From NCBI GenBank assembly GCA_046728935.1, contig JBKPFS010000027.1, positions 1 through 34,175 on the forward strand: 34,175 bases of DNA. The letters are read 5' to 3'. The stretch is from DATAFO01 sp046728935. GTDB taxonomy: Bacteria; Actinomycetota; Thermoleophilia; Solirubrobacterales; 70-9. Numbering within the stretch: the first letter of the stretch is position 1; each line of letters starts with the position of its first letter. This document shows positions 14,624-21,927 of the stretch, in pieces. The notes beneath the pieces were generated by a model. It ran no database searches. It was not told the DNA's origin and saw only the letters and a program-made list of their open reading frames with translations. A program made the position numbers and the translations under genes.

Positions 14624-16626
14624 GCGCCACGACGTACGCGTGGCTGGTGCTCGCCTTCCCGCTCGCCGGGAGCCTGGTGATCGGGTTCGGCTGGCGCGCG
14701 CTGCCGGCCCGTGCCGCCGGCTGGATCGGGACCGCGGCGATCGGGCTCGCGTTCCTCAACGCGCTAGGGGCCCTGGTCGTGCTCCAGGACGAGCCCGAGA
14801 GCGGCCGCCTGCTCACCTCCTCGCTCTGGGACTATGCCTCGGGGGCCGGCCTCGACATCAAGCTCGGGATCCTCGTCGACCCGCTGTCGGTGTTCATGTG
14901 CCTGGTGGTCACCGGCGTCTCGATGCTGATCCACCTGTACTCGGTGTCCTACCTCGACTCCGACCGCGGCTACGCGCGCTTCTTCAGCTATCTCAACTTC
15001 TTCGTCTTCTCGATGCTGCTGCTCGTTCTCGCGGGCAACTTCGTGCTGCTGATCGTCGGGTGGGCGTTCGTGGGCTTCGCCTCCTACGCCCTGATCAGCT
15101 TCTGGTACCGGCGCGGCACCGCGACGAAGGCGGGGATGAAGGCGTTCGTGATCAACGTGATCGGCGACGTCGGCATGGTGCTGGCGGCGTTCCTGATCTT
15201 CGGCCAGCTCGGGAGCTTCGACTACCTCCAGGCGTTCGACGCCGCGCCCGGGGCCTGGAGCGTGAACGAGTGGGAGATCATCGCGATCTGCCTGCTGCTC
15301 CTGGTCGGCGCGTTCGCGAAGTCGGCGCAGCTGCCGCTCCATACCTGGCTCCCCGACGCGATGGAGGGCCCGACGCCCGTCTCGGCCCTGATCCACGCGG
15401 CGACGATGGTGACTGCCGGCGTCTATCTCATCGCGCGCATGCATCCCCTGTTCGAGATCGCGCCCACGGCCGCCGACATCGCCGCCTTTATCGGGCTGGC
15501 GACGCTCATCTTCGCCGCCACGGTCGCGCTCGCCGTCACCGACCTGAAGCGGATCATCGCCTACTCGACGATCAGCCAGATCGGCTACATGGTGGTCGGC
15601 GTCTCGATCGGCGCGTACTCGGCCGGGCTCTTCCACCTGATGACGCACGCCTTCTTCAAGGCGCTCCTCTTCATGGCCGCGGGCTCCGTGATCGCGGCGA
15701 TGGCCGGGGTCCAGAACATCGATCGGATGCGCGGCTTTCGCAACGCGCTTCCCTTCACCTCGCTGCTCTTGATCATCGGCGCCCTGGCGCTCGCCGGCTT
15801 CCCGCCGATGTCCGGTTGGTTCTCCAAGGACGAGATCCTCGTCTTCGCCGCAGAGCGCGGCGGGATGTACTGGATCTTCACCGTCGGCGGCTACGCCGCC
15901 GCGTTCCTGACGGCGTTCTACGCATTCCGGATCGGCTTTCGGGTGACGCTCGGCGACCCGTGCCCCGAGGCACGTGAGCTCGAGGGCGGCCATCTCGCCC
16001 ACGCCGAGCCCGAGAATCCGATGACGGGGGAAAAGGAGGACACGGACGTCGGCTTCCCCGGCCCCGAGCACCACATCGCCGAGCGCGCCCGCCCGATGTG
16101 GGTTGCGATGACGACGCTCGGGGCGCTGTCGATCATCGGGGGCGTGCTCCAGATCCCCGGCGTCACGGAAGCGATCGAGAACTTCCTCGAGCCCACGTTC
16201 GCCGACTCCACCTTCGCCGACCTCGTGCCCTCGGACTCCTCCGCCTGGCTCGGTCTTGCCGTCGGAGCCGTGATCTCGGCCGCCGGGATCGCACTCGCCT
16301 ACTCGTTCTACGTCGCCGCGCCGGGGACCACGGACCGGCTGCGCGAGCGCTTCGCGGCCGTGCACGCCTTCCTGGTCAACAAGTGGTACTTCGACGAGCT
16401 CTACGACGCCGTCATCTACCGACCGCTGATCGCGCTCGGGGGCTTTGCCAACTCGGTCTTCGAGCGCGTGGTCGTCAACGGGATCGTCAACGGCGCCGTC
16501 GGGATTGCGCGCGGCGCCGGGAGCATCGTCCACGGCGCGCAGTCGGGCTTCGTGCGGACCTACGCGCTGCTTTTCGTCGGCGGCTTCGCCGCCCTCGGCC
16601 TCTACTTCCTGGTGGTGAGCTCGTGA
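14620..16626 (+). CDS. nuoL: NADH-quinone oxidoreductase subunit L (antiporter-like)
   Basis: 668 residues, normal for NuoL. It is a proton-pumping subunit at the tip of the membrane arm with about 16 helices and a lateral amphipathic helix near the C-terminus. Signatures are LLIVGWAFVGFASYALISFW, LPDAMEGPTPVSALIHA and VALAVTDLKRIIAYSTISQIGYM. A hydrophilic His/Glu-rich insert at about residues 450-490 (containing GFPGPEHHIAERAR) precedes the last helices. The GTG overlaps the nuoK stop. The end of the gene lies in a short duplicated junction, so nuoM begins 20 nt later instead of overlapping. Confidence 0.97.
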   Translation: MSATTYAWLVLAFPLAGSLVIGFGWRALPARAAGWIGTAAIGLAFLNALGALVVLQDEPESGRLLTSSLWDYASGAGLDIKLGILVDPLSVFMCLVVTGVSMLIHLYSVSYLDSDRGYARFFSYLNFFVFSMLLLVLAGNFVLLIVGWAFVGFASYALISFWYRRGTATKAGMKAFVINVIGDVGMVLAAFLIFGQLGSFDYLQAFDAAPGAWSVNEWEIIAICLLLLVGAFAKSAQLPLHTWLPDAMEGPTPVSALIHAATMVTAGVYLIARMHPLFEIAPTAADIAAFIGLATLIFAATVALAVTDLKRIIAYSTISQIGYMVVGVSIGAYSAGLFHLMTHAFFKALLFMAAGSVIAAMAGVQNIDRMRGFRNALPFTSLLLIIGALALAGFPPMSGWFSKDEILVFAAERGGMYWIFTVGGYAAAFLTAFYAFRIGFRVTLGDPCPEARELEGGHLAHAEPENPMTGEKEDTDVGFPGPEHHIAERARPMWVAMTTLGALSIIGGVLQIPGVTEAIENFLEPTFADSTFADLVPSDSSAWLGLAVGAVISAAGIALAYSFYVAAPGTTDRLRERFAAVHAFLVNKWYFDELYDAVIYRPLIALGGFANSVFERVVVNGIVNGAVGIARGAGSIVHGAQSGFVRTYALLFVGGFAALGLYFLVVSS

Positions 16627-16650
16627 GTGTTCGTGAGGTGAGCTCGTGAG
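16614..16650 (+). repeat. 14-bp direct repeat at the nuoL/nuoM junction
   Basis: GGTGAGCTCGTGAG occurs at 16614-16627 and 16637-16650, a 23-bp tandem duplication. Each copy contains a GTGA stop/start signal. The first holds the nuoL stop and the second the nuoM start. A mini-ORF of eight codons (16623-16649) runs from the first GTG to a TGA overlapping the nuoM GTG. Confidence 0.8.
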
Positions 16651-18292
16651 CGGGCTCCTCAACTGGCTGCTCTGGGTGCCGCTCGCGGTCGGGGTCGCCC
16701 TCTTCGCCTGGCCGAGGTCGCTGGTGCGCTGGATCGCGGTGGCCGGCTCGCTGGCGGCGCTCGGGATGTCGATCGCCTTTGTGATCGACTTCCAGACGGG
16801 TGCGCCCGGGCTCGAGTACGGGGTCGACCACGCCTGGATCCCGGATCTCGGGGTTCGCTACCAGCTCGGTCTGGACGGGATCAGCCTCTTCCTGGTCCTG
16901 TTGACGACCTTGCTCTGGGCGGGGGCGACGGCGTTCTCGGCGCTGCGCGGCTACCCGCAGGAGCCGGGTCGCGAGCGCCTCTACTACTTCCTCCTCGCGC
17001 TCGGCGAGACCGCCGTGCTCGGCGCGTTCCTCGCCCAGGACCTGCTCCTGTTCGTCCTCTTCTTCGACCTGATGCTGGTGCCGTTCTTCTTCCTCATCGG
17101 CATCTTCGGCGGGCCCAACCGCGTTCCGGCGACGACGAAGATGATCGTCTACACGCTCGTGGGCTCGCTGCTGATGCTGGTCGGGGCGATCGCGACAGCC
17201 ATCCTCGCCACACCCGAGGGGGGCGAGCTCAGCTTCTCGCTCGAGACCCTGCGCGCCAACCTCCTCTCGTCGGGCAGCCAGGACTGGATCTTCTGCTTCT
17301 TCGCCGCCGCCTTCCTGGTCAAGATGCCGGCCTTCCCCATCCACGGCTGGATGCCCGACGCCTACCGCGCCGCGCCGCTGCCGGTGCTGGCCCTGCTGTC
17401 GGGGGTCTTGGCGAAGGTCGGGGCGTACGGGTTCCTGCGGGTGGTCCTGCCGCTCTATCCCCAGGCCACCGTGAACTTGCAGGAGGTCGTGCTGGCGATC
17501 GGCGTCGCCTCCATCCTCTACGGGTCGGTGATGGCGTTCACGCAGACCAACGTGCGTCTGATCGCCGGCTACTCCTCGATCGCGCAGCTCGGGTTCATCA
17601 CCATCGGGATCTTCTCCCTGCGGCCCGACGGCGCCGACGGGTCGGTGCTCCAGATGGTCAACCACGGGCTCATCGTGGCGCCGATCTTCCTCATCATCGC
17701 CCTGCTCTACGAGCGCTTCGGAACCGAGGACCTGCGCGAGATGGGCGGGATGGCGATGCGCGCCCCGGTCCTCGCCGCCCTGTTCATGATCGTCACGCTG
17801 GCCACCCTGGCGATGCCGGGCTCGGCCAACTTCATCGGCGAGTTCTACATCCTCAACGGCGTCTTCCAGGCGAAGATCGTGTACGCCATCGTCGCTACGG
17901 CGGGCATCGTCCTGGCGGCCTTCTACGCCCTGCGCCTCTACCAGCGCTCGATGCACAACCGGCTTCCGGAAGGAGTCACGTCGCGCGAGATGTCCCTCCG
18001 CGACGGCGCCGTCGTCGCGCCGCTGGTCGCCTGCATCGTCGCCCTGGCGCTGTGGCCAGGGTTGATCCTCGAGCGGGGGGAGGCGAGCGTGGCCCTGGTC
18101 ACGTGCAGCGACATCACGGCCGGGGAGAAGGGCGCGCCCGGCGAATCGACCATCGCCGCATTTGCCGCCGGCGGACCGGATGCCAGTCCTCCCTGCCTCG
18201 CCGGGGATACCGCGGAGGTCTCGATCATCGACGAGGAGCCCGTCAAGCTTGAGCACTTCGATGTAGCTGGCGTCGCCGAGGGACTCCCATGA
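16646..18292 (+). CDS. nuoM: NADH-quinone oxidoreductase subunit M (antiporter-like)
   Basis: 548 residues. It is a proton-pumping membrane subunit with about 14 helices. Signatures are LGETAVLGAFLAQDLLLFVLFFDLMLVPFF, which contains the conserved helix-5 Glu region, PAFPIHGWMPDAYRAAP, and VRLIAGYSSIAQLGF. After the last helix (VVAPLVACIVALALWPGLIL) there is a tail of about 75 residues that most NuoM lack, with two Cys (VTCSDI and SPPCLAGD) and an acidic end. The GTG lies in the duplicated junction with nuoL. The stop overlaps an ATG (ATGA) that opens a 46-codon ORF bridging to nuoN. Confidence 0.97.
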   Translation: MSGLLNWLLWVPLAVGVALFAWPRSLVRWIAVAGSLAALGMSIAFVIDFQTGAPGLEYGVDHAWIPDLGVRYQLGLDGISLFLVLLTTLLWAGATAFSALRGYPQEPGRERLYYFLLALGETAVLGAFLAQDLLLFVLFFDLMLVPFFFLIGIFGGPNRVPATTKMIVYTLVGSLLMLVGAIATAILATPEGGELSFSLETLRANLLSSGSQDWIFCFFAAAFLVKMPAFPIHGWMPDAYRAAPLPVLALLSGVLAKVGAYGFLRVVLPLYPQATVNLQEVVLAIGVASILYGSVMAFTQTNVRLIAGYSSIAQLGFITIGIFSLRPDGADGSVLQMVNHGLIVAPIFLIIALLYERFGTEDLREMGGMAMRAPVLAALFMIVTLATLAMPGSANFIGEFYILNGVFQAKIVYAIVATAGIVLAAFYALRLYQRSMHNRLPEGVTSREMSLRDGAVVAPLVACIVALALWPGLILERGEASVALVTCSDITAGEKGAPGESTIAAFAAGGPDASPPCLAGDTAEVSIIDEEPVKLEHFDVAGVAEGLP

Positions 18293-18429
18293 GCGGATCG
18301 CCAAGCCCCGCGATTGGCGCTTTATTGCCGCATAGCGGCAAGAAGTCGCCAGCTGGCGCCTTTTTGGAGGTGTGCGCCAGTAACGCGTCGATCGCCTGCC
18401 CTACCCAGCCCAGGAGAACCACGGCGTGA
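18289..18429 (+). CDS. Possible 46-residue bridge ORF between nuoM and nuoN
   Basis: Open from ATG at 18289, which overlaps the nuoM stop (ATGA), to TGA at 18427-18429, which overlaps the nuoN GTG (GTGA). The predicted peptide begins MSGSPSPAIGALLPHSGKK and ends PTQPRRTTA. It has no recognisable domain and is read through two inverted hairpin elements. It may serve only to carry ribosomes from nuoM to nuoN, or may be chance: an open frame of this length is not rare in GC-rich DNA. nuoN has its own AGGAGA site at 18412-18417. Confidence 0.35.
   Translation: MSGSPSPAIGALLPHSGKKSPAGAFLEVCASNASIACPTQPRRTTA
18316..18350 (-). repeat. 35-nt hairpin element, copy A1
   Basis: Minus orientation. The 7-bp perfect stem TTGCCGC/GCGGCAA (18325-18331, 18335-18341) has an ATA loop, with outer GGCG/CGCC pairing. 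Read on the minus strand the left flank is GGCGACTTC, identical to copy C, and the right flank begins TAA. Confidence 0.7.
18355..18389 (+). repeat. 35-nt hairpin element, copy A2 (degenerate stem)
   Basis: Plus orientation, facing away from A1 with 4 nt between them, giving a BIME-like inverted pair. The segment 18361-18391 matches 31005-31035 at 25 of 31 bases. The stem is imperfect. The right flank starts TAACGCGTC. Confidence 0.6.
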
Positions 18430-19991
18430 CCTTCGACGCTCCGCACATCGACTACGCCGGGCTCTCGCCTGTGCTGGCGCTGACCGCGGGGCTCGTGGTG
18501 GTCCTCGTCGCCGGAATCCTCACCGGGGGGCGGGGGCAGCGGATCGTGGTCTCGGCGTTCAGCCTGTCGACCCTCGCCGCCGCCGCCGGCCTGTCGATCT
18601 GGCAATGGGGCGAGGAGAAGGATCTGGTCGCCGGGGCGCTTCGGCTCGACGATCTCGCGCTCGCCGGTGGCCTGATCGCGATCGCCGCGGCCGCGTTCTG
18701 CGTCCCGCTGTCGTGGCGCGAGCAGGCCGCCGACCGGGCCGCCGGGCCCGCCGGGCACGGTGAGTTCCAGAGCCTGCTTCTGTGCTCCGTGCTGGGGATG
18801 GTGCTGCTCGCCCAGGCGCAGAACCTGGTCGCCCTCTTCGTTTCCCTGGAGCTGCTGTCGGTGCCCCTCTACGTCCTCTGCGGCTCGGCGCTGAGTCGGC
18901 CCCAGTCGCTCGAGTCCGGCCTCAAGTACCTGATCGTCGGATCGGTCGGCTCGGCGACGCTGCTCTACGGGCTCGCCTTCGTCTACGGCGCATCCGGGGC
19001 CACCGACTTCGACGCGATCCGCGTCGGCATCGGCGGCGGCGTCTTCGACGACCCGCTGCTCCTGATCGGGATCGCGCTCGCCGCGACCGGGCTCGCCTTC
19101 AAGCTCTCGGTGGCCCCCTTCCACCAGTGGACGCCCGACGTCTACCAGGGGGCACCGACCCCGGTGACCGCGTTCATGGCGGTGGCGACGAAGGCGGCCG
19201 CGTTCTGCGTCCTCGTGCGCTTCTTCGAGGTCGCGCTGGGCCCCGCCGTCGACGACTGGCAGCCCGCGCTGGCGGCGCTTGCGGCGGTGTCCATCGTGGT
19301 CGGCAACGTCGGCGCCCTGGGCCAGGACTCGCTTAAGCGCCTGCTGGGCTACTCCGGCGTCGCCCAGGCCGGCTACATGCTGGTCGGCGTCGTCGCCGCC
19401 AACGAAGCCGGCGTCTCGGCGCTGATCTTCTACCTCGCCGCCTACGCGCTGATGAACCTTGCCGCGTTCGCGGTGATCACGGTGCGCGAACGCGAGACCC
19501 CCTACGGCGACGACATCCGCTCGGTCGAGGGCCTCGGGCGGGAGCGGCCCGAGCTCGCCTGGCCGCTGACGATCTCGATGCTCGCGCTCGCCGGGCTGCC
19601 CGGGACGGCGGGGTTCATCGGCAAGCTCTTCCTGATCGAGGCAGCGGTCGACGCCGACTACACCTGGCTCGGGGTGGCGATCGCGATCGGGACGATGATC
19701 TCCCTCGCCTACTATCTGCGCGTGGTGGCCGCCGTCTGGATGCGGCCCGCGGAACGTGTCGAGCCCGGCGGCATGCCCTCGATCGCCGGGGGCTCGCCCG
19801 AGGCGAACGCCGCCTACCGACCTCCGCCGGGCCCGTCGGGCCATCCGCTGGGCACCCGTTGCATGGCGATACTCGCCGCCACCGTCGTCACCAGCGCGGC
19901 GACGGTGTTCTTCGGCGTCATCCCGTCGCCGCTCATCGACTGGGCGGCGAATGCCGGCGAGTCGATCGCCTCCGCCGCAACGCTGTTCTGA
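18426..19991 (+). CDS. nuoN: NADH-quinone oxidoreductase subunit N (antiporter-like)
   Basis: 521 residues with about 14 helices. It is the third antiporter-like proton pump and the last operon gene. Signatures are LLLCSVLGMVLLAQAQNLVALFVSLELLSVPLYVL (helix 4-5 with the conserved Glu), KLSVAPFHQWTPDVYQGAP and LKRLLGYSGVAQAGYMLVG. The GTG has AGGAGA 8 nt upstream. It is separated from nuoM by 133 bp containing two hairpin repeats, unlike the tight packing elsewhere. It is convergent with the YbaK-type gene with only 7 nt between stops and no terminator hairpin visible. Confidence 0.97.
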   Translation: MTFDAPHIDYAGLSPVLALTAGLVVVLVAGILTGGRGQRIVVSAFSLSTLAAAAGLSIWQWGEEKDLVAGALRLDDLALAGGLIAIAAAAFCVPLSWREQAADRAAGPAGHGEFQSLLLCSVLGMVLLAQAQNLVALFVSLELLSVPLYVLCGSALSRPQSLESGLKYLIVGSVGSATLLYGLAFVYGASGATDFDAIRVGIGGGVFDDPLLLIGIALAATGLAFKLSVAPFHQWTPDVYQGAPTPVTAFMAVATKAAAFCVLVRFFEVALGPAVDDWQPALAALAAVSIVVGNVGALGQDSLKRLLGYSGVAQAGYMLVGVVAANEAGVSALIFYLAAYALMNLAAFAVITVRERETPYGDDIRSVEGLGRERPELAWPLTISMLALAGLPGTAGFIGKLFLIEAAVDADYTWLGVAIAIGTMISLAYYLRVVAAVWMRPAERVEPGGMPSIAGGSPEANAAYRPPPGPSGHPLGTRCMAILAATVVTSAATVFFGVIPSPLIDWAANAGESIASAATLF

Positions 19992-19998
19992 CCCCGCG

Positions 19999-20508
19999 CT
20001 AGTCCTCGCAGACGTCGGCGACTTTGGCGTCGGCGACGCGAACGATCTCGTTTGGGTCGAGCAGCACCGAGTGGGTGTGGTCGCCTCCGGTGCAAAGGAT
20101 CCGATCGTGGTCGAGTAGCCGCCGGTCGACGACTTCGGGTGCCGGCAGCAGCGGCCCGAAGGGCGGAAACGCCCCGACGTCGAATGCCTTGAAGTCGGCG
20201 CCCATCTCCTCCTCGGTCGCGAGGCGCAGCCTTCCACTTGCCTCGAGCACCTCGCGCGCCTTGTGCAGGTCGAGCCGCCGTGAGGCGGGGATAACCGCCA
20301 GCCGATACTCGTCACCGTCCCGGAGCAGCATGGTTTTTGCGGCGTGGTCGGAAGGAACACCGGCCGCCTCGGCCTCGGCGGTAGCCGCGAACGTCTGCTC
20401 GTGCTCCACCGTCTCGAAGGCGACACCCCGCTCTTCGAGGAAGCGGGTCAGCACCTCGATCCCGCGGCCGTCCTCCACCCGAGCGCCCGGGGCTTCGTCG
20501 CTTGCCAT
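19999..20508 (-). CDS. YbaK/EbsC-type aminoacyl-tRNA deacylase domain protein
   Basis: 169 residues. The domain shows VEHEQTFAATAEAEAAGVPSDHAAKTMLLRDGDEYRLAVIPASRRLDL, in which the conserved Lys of AAKTMLL and the VIPA strand are typical of YbaK/ProX deacylases. These clear mischarged tRNA (for example Cys-tRNA-Pro or Ala-tRNA-Pro); the specificity here is not known. The end FGPLLPAPEVVDRRLLDHDRILCTGGDHTHSV is also family-like. The ATG has a strong AGGAGG site. A TACGAT -10 candidate lies about 26 nt upstream. It is divergent from the broken AEC transporter gene. Confidence 0.88.
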   Translation of the reverse strand: MASDEAPGARVEDGRGIEVLTRFLEERGVAFETVEHEQTFAATAEAEAAGVPSDHAAKTMLLRDGDEYRLAVIPASRRLDLHKAREVLEASGRLRLATEEEMGADFKAFDVGAFPPFGPLLPAPEVVDRRLLDHDRILCTGGDHTHSVLLDPNEIVRVADAKVADVCED

Positions 20509-20533
20509 GGCGTCCTCCTGCGTCGTTCAACAA

Positions 20534-20539
20534 ATCGTA
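20534..20539 (-). promoter_or_regulatory. Candidate -10 for the YbaK-type gene
   Basis: TACGAT on the minus strand, followed by a leader with AGGAGG just before the ATG at 20508. This is the leadered arrangement, in contrast to the short leaders elsewhere. Confidence 0.4.
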
Positions 20540-20589
20540 CGCCCGCCCGGCCGCGATGTGACGACGCTCGGGTTCGCCAGGATGGACTG

Positions 20590-21509
20590 ATGCTGCCGAT
20601 CGTCGCCGCGATGGCCGCATCCACCGGGGTTGGCGTGTGGGCGGCGCACCGCTACGGCGGCCGGGCCGGGAACGCCGCCCGTCGATCGCTGCTGTTCGTC
20701 CTCTAGTTCGTCCTGCCCCCAGCGACGTTCTTCAACCTGGCGCGAGCCGAGATCGACGCCGACGTGGGCATCGGGATCGCACTGGGATGGATCGCGCTGG
20801 CGCTGATCGCCCTCGCGGCCTGGGCGATCGGCTCCAAGCTACTGCTGGCGAGGCGGCCCGCGGTCGGGGCGATGATCTCAGCCGCTCTGGTCGGCAACAC
20901 GGGCTACCTCGGCTATCCGGTGGTTGCCGCCCTGCTTGGCTTCGACGCCCTCGGGCAGGCGGTGGCCTACGACATCCTGGTCTCCGGCCCCGCGCTGCTG
21001 CTCGGCGCCTTCGCTGTCGGAGCTGCCTTCGGCGAGCAGGCCGGCGAGGGCGTACGGGAGCGGACCAAGGCCTTCGTCACCCGCAACCCGCCTCTCTACG
21101 CGGCGATCGCAGCCCTGCTCGCCCCGGACGCGCTGGCGCCCGACGTCGCCGTGGACGTCGCGCGGTTCGCGATCGTCGCGATCCTGCCGCTAGGGTTCTT
21201 CGCCGTTGGCGCGGCGCTCGCCGAGGTGGCCGAAGAGGGCCGGGCCGGCTTCCCGCCGGTGCTCGATGGCCCGGTCGCCAGCGCCGTGGGATTGCGCGTA
21301 GTGGCCGCGCCCGCGCTGCTCTACCTGATCTCACTGCCCTTGATCGGGCTTCCGGACAGCTACCTACTACTGGCGGCCATGCCTGCGGCCTCAACACGGT
21401 GATCGTCGCCCACGCCTACGGACTGGACCTGAGGGTAGCCGCGGGGGCAATCACCTGGTCGACTGCGCTCGCGGTCGCAGGGTTGAGCGCCGGCTCGGTG
21501 ATCACGTGA
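20590..21509 (+). pseudogene. AEC-family (auxin efflux carrier type) permease, two lesions
   Basis: Conceptual protein of about 300 residues with about ten hydrophobic segments and family phrases: VGNTGYLGYPVVAALLGFDALGQAVAYDI, PLGFFAVGAALAE and NTVIVAHAYGLDL. These fit AEC permeases of the BART superfamily, which export organic acids or auxin-like molecules. An in-frame TAG at 20704-20706 interrupts FVL-FVLPPATFF. Near 21380 a missing base shifts the frame between LLLAAMP and CGLNTVIVAH. Everything else is intact and the coding bias is normal, so inactivation is recent or one or both are sequence errors. A CAGGAT hexamer lies 6 nt before the ATG. Confidence 0.8.
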
Positions 21510-21521
21510 GATCCTGAGACC

Positions 21522-21881
21522 GTGCTCCAGCACGTCTCGATCGAGCTTCCGGCGGCGGAGGCGGAGCGAGCGCTCGACTTCTGGGGGCTGCTTGGCTTCG
21601 AGCCGGTCGAGGCGCCCGAGCCGATCGCCCCCTACGTGAGCTGGCTCGAGCGCGACGGCACCCAGATCCATCTCATCCTCACCGACCAGCCCATGGTCCC
21701 TGTGCTGGGACACGCGGCGGTGGTCGTCGACGACTTCGACGGCACGGTGACGCGGGTGCGCGAGTCGGGTTTCGAGGTCTATGAGGCCGACCGGCTGTGG
21801 GGAGCCGACCGCGCGTTCGCGATCGCCCCGGGCGGCCACCGGGTCGAGCTGATGGAGTCGCCGCCCCCGGCTGGCAGCTGA
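21522..21881 (+). CDS. VOC superfamily (glyoxalase/bleomycin-resistance-like) protein
   Basis: 119 residues, one VOC module pair. The features are LQHVSIELPAAEAERALDFW, GLLGFEPVE, WLERDGTQIHLIL and a second half VDDFDGTVTRVRESGFEV with GGHRVELMESP. Candidate metal ligands are His4, His55 in IHLIL and Glu at VELME. It may be a lyase, a dioxygenase relative or an antibiotic-binding protein; no substrate can be given. The GTG at 21522 lies 12 nt after the permease stop and no Shine-Dalgarno is visible. It precedes the ThyX-like gene by about 45 nt. Confidence 0.85.
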   Translation: MLQHVSIELPAAEAERALDFWGLLGFEPVEAPEPIAPYVSWLERDGTQIHLILTDQPMVPVLGHAAVVVDDFDGTVTRVRESGFEVYEADRLWGADRAFAIAPGGHRVELMESPPPAGS

Positions 21882-21921
21882 CGTACGAGCGATATCCGCT
21901 CTGCCCCGCCGCGGCGAATCG

Positions 21922-21927
21922 TAGGAT
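21922..21927 (+). promoter_or_regulatory. Candidate -10 for the tandem-ThyX gene
   Basis: TAGGAT overlaps the ATG at 21926 and ends 7 nt before an in-frame GTG at 21935. If used, the leaderless start would be that GTG. Confidence 0.3.

Noticed and set aside
14764..16662. 632-codon open frame on the minus strand opposite nuoL
   Set aside because: Composition is Arg/Asp/Gln/His-rich antisense shadow typical of GC-rich coding DNA; nuoL on the plus strand is unambiguous.
18243..20426. 727-codon minus-strand open frame opposite nuoN
   Set aside because: Low-complexity charged sequence with no domain; nuoN and the YbaK-type gene explain the region.
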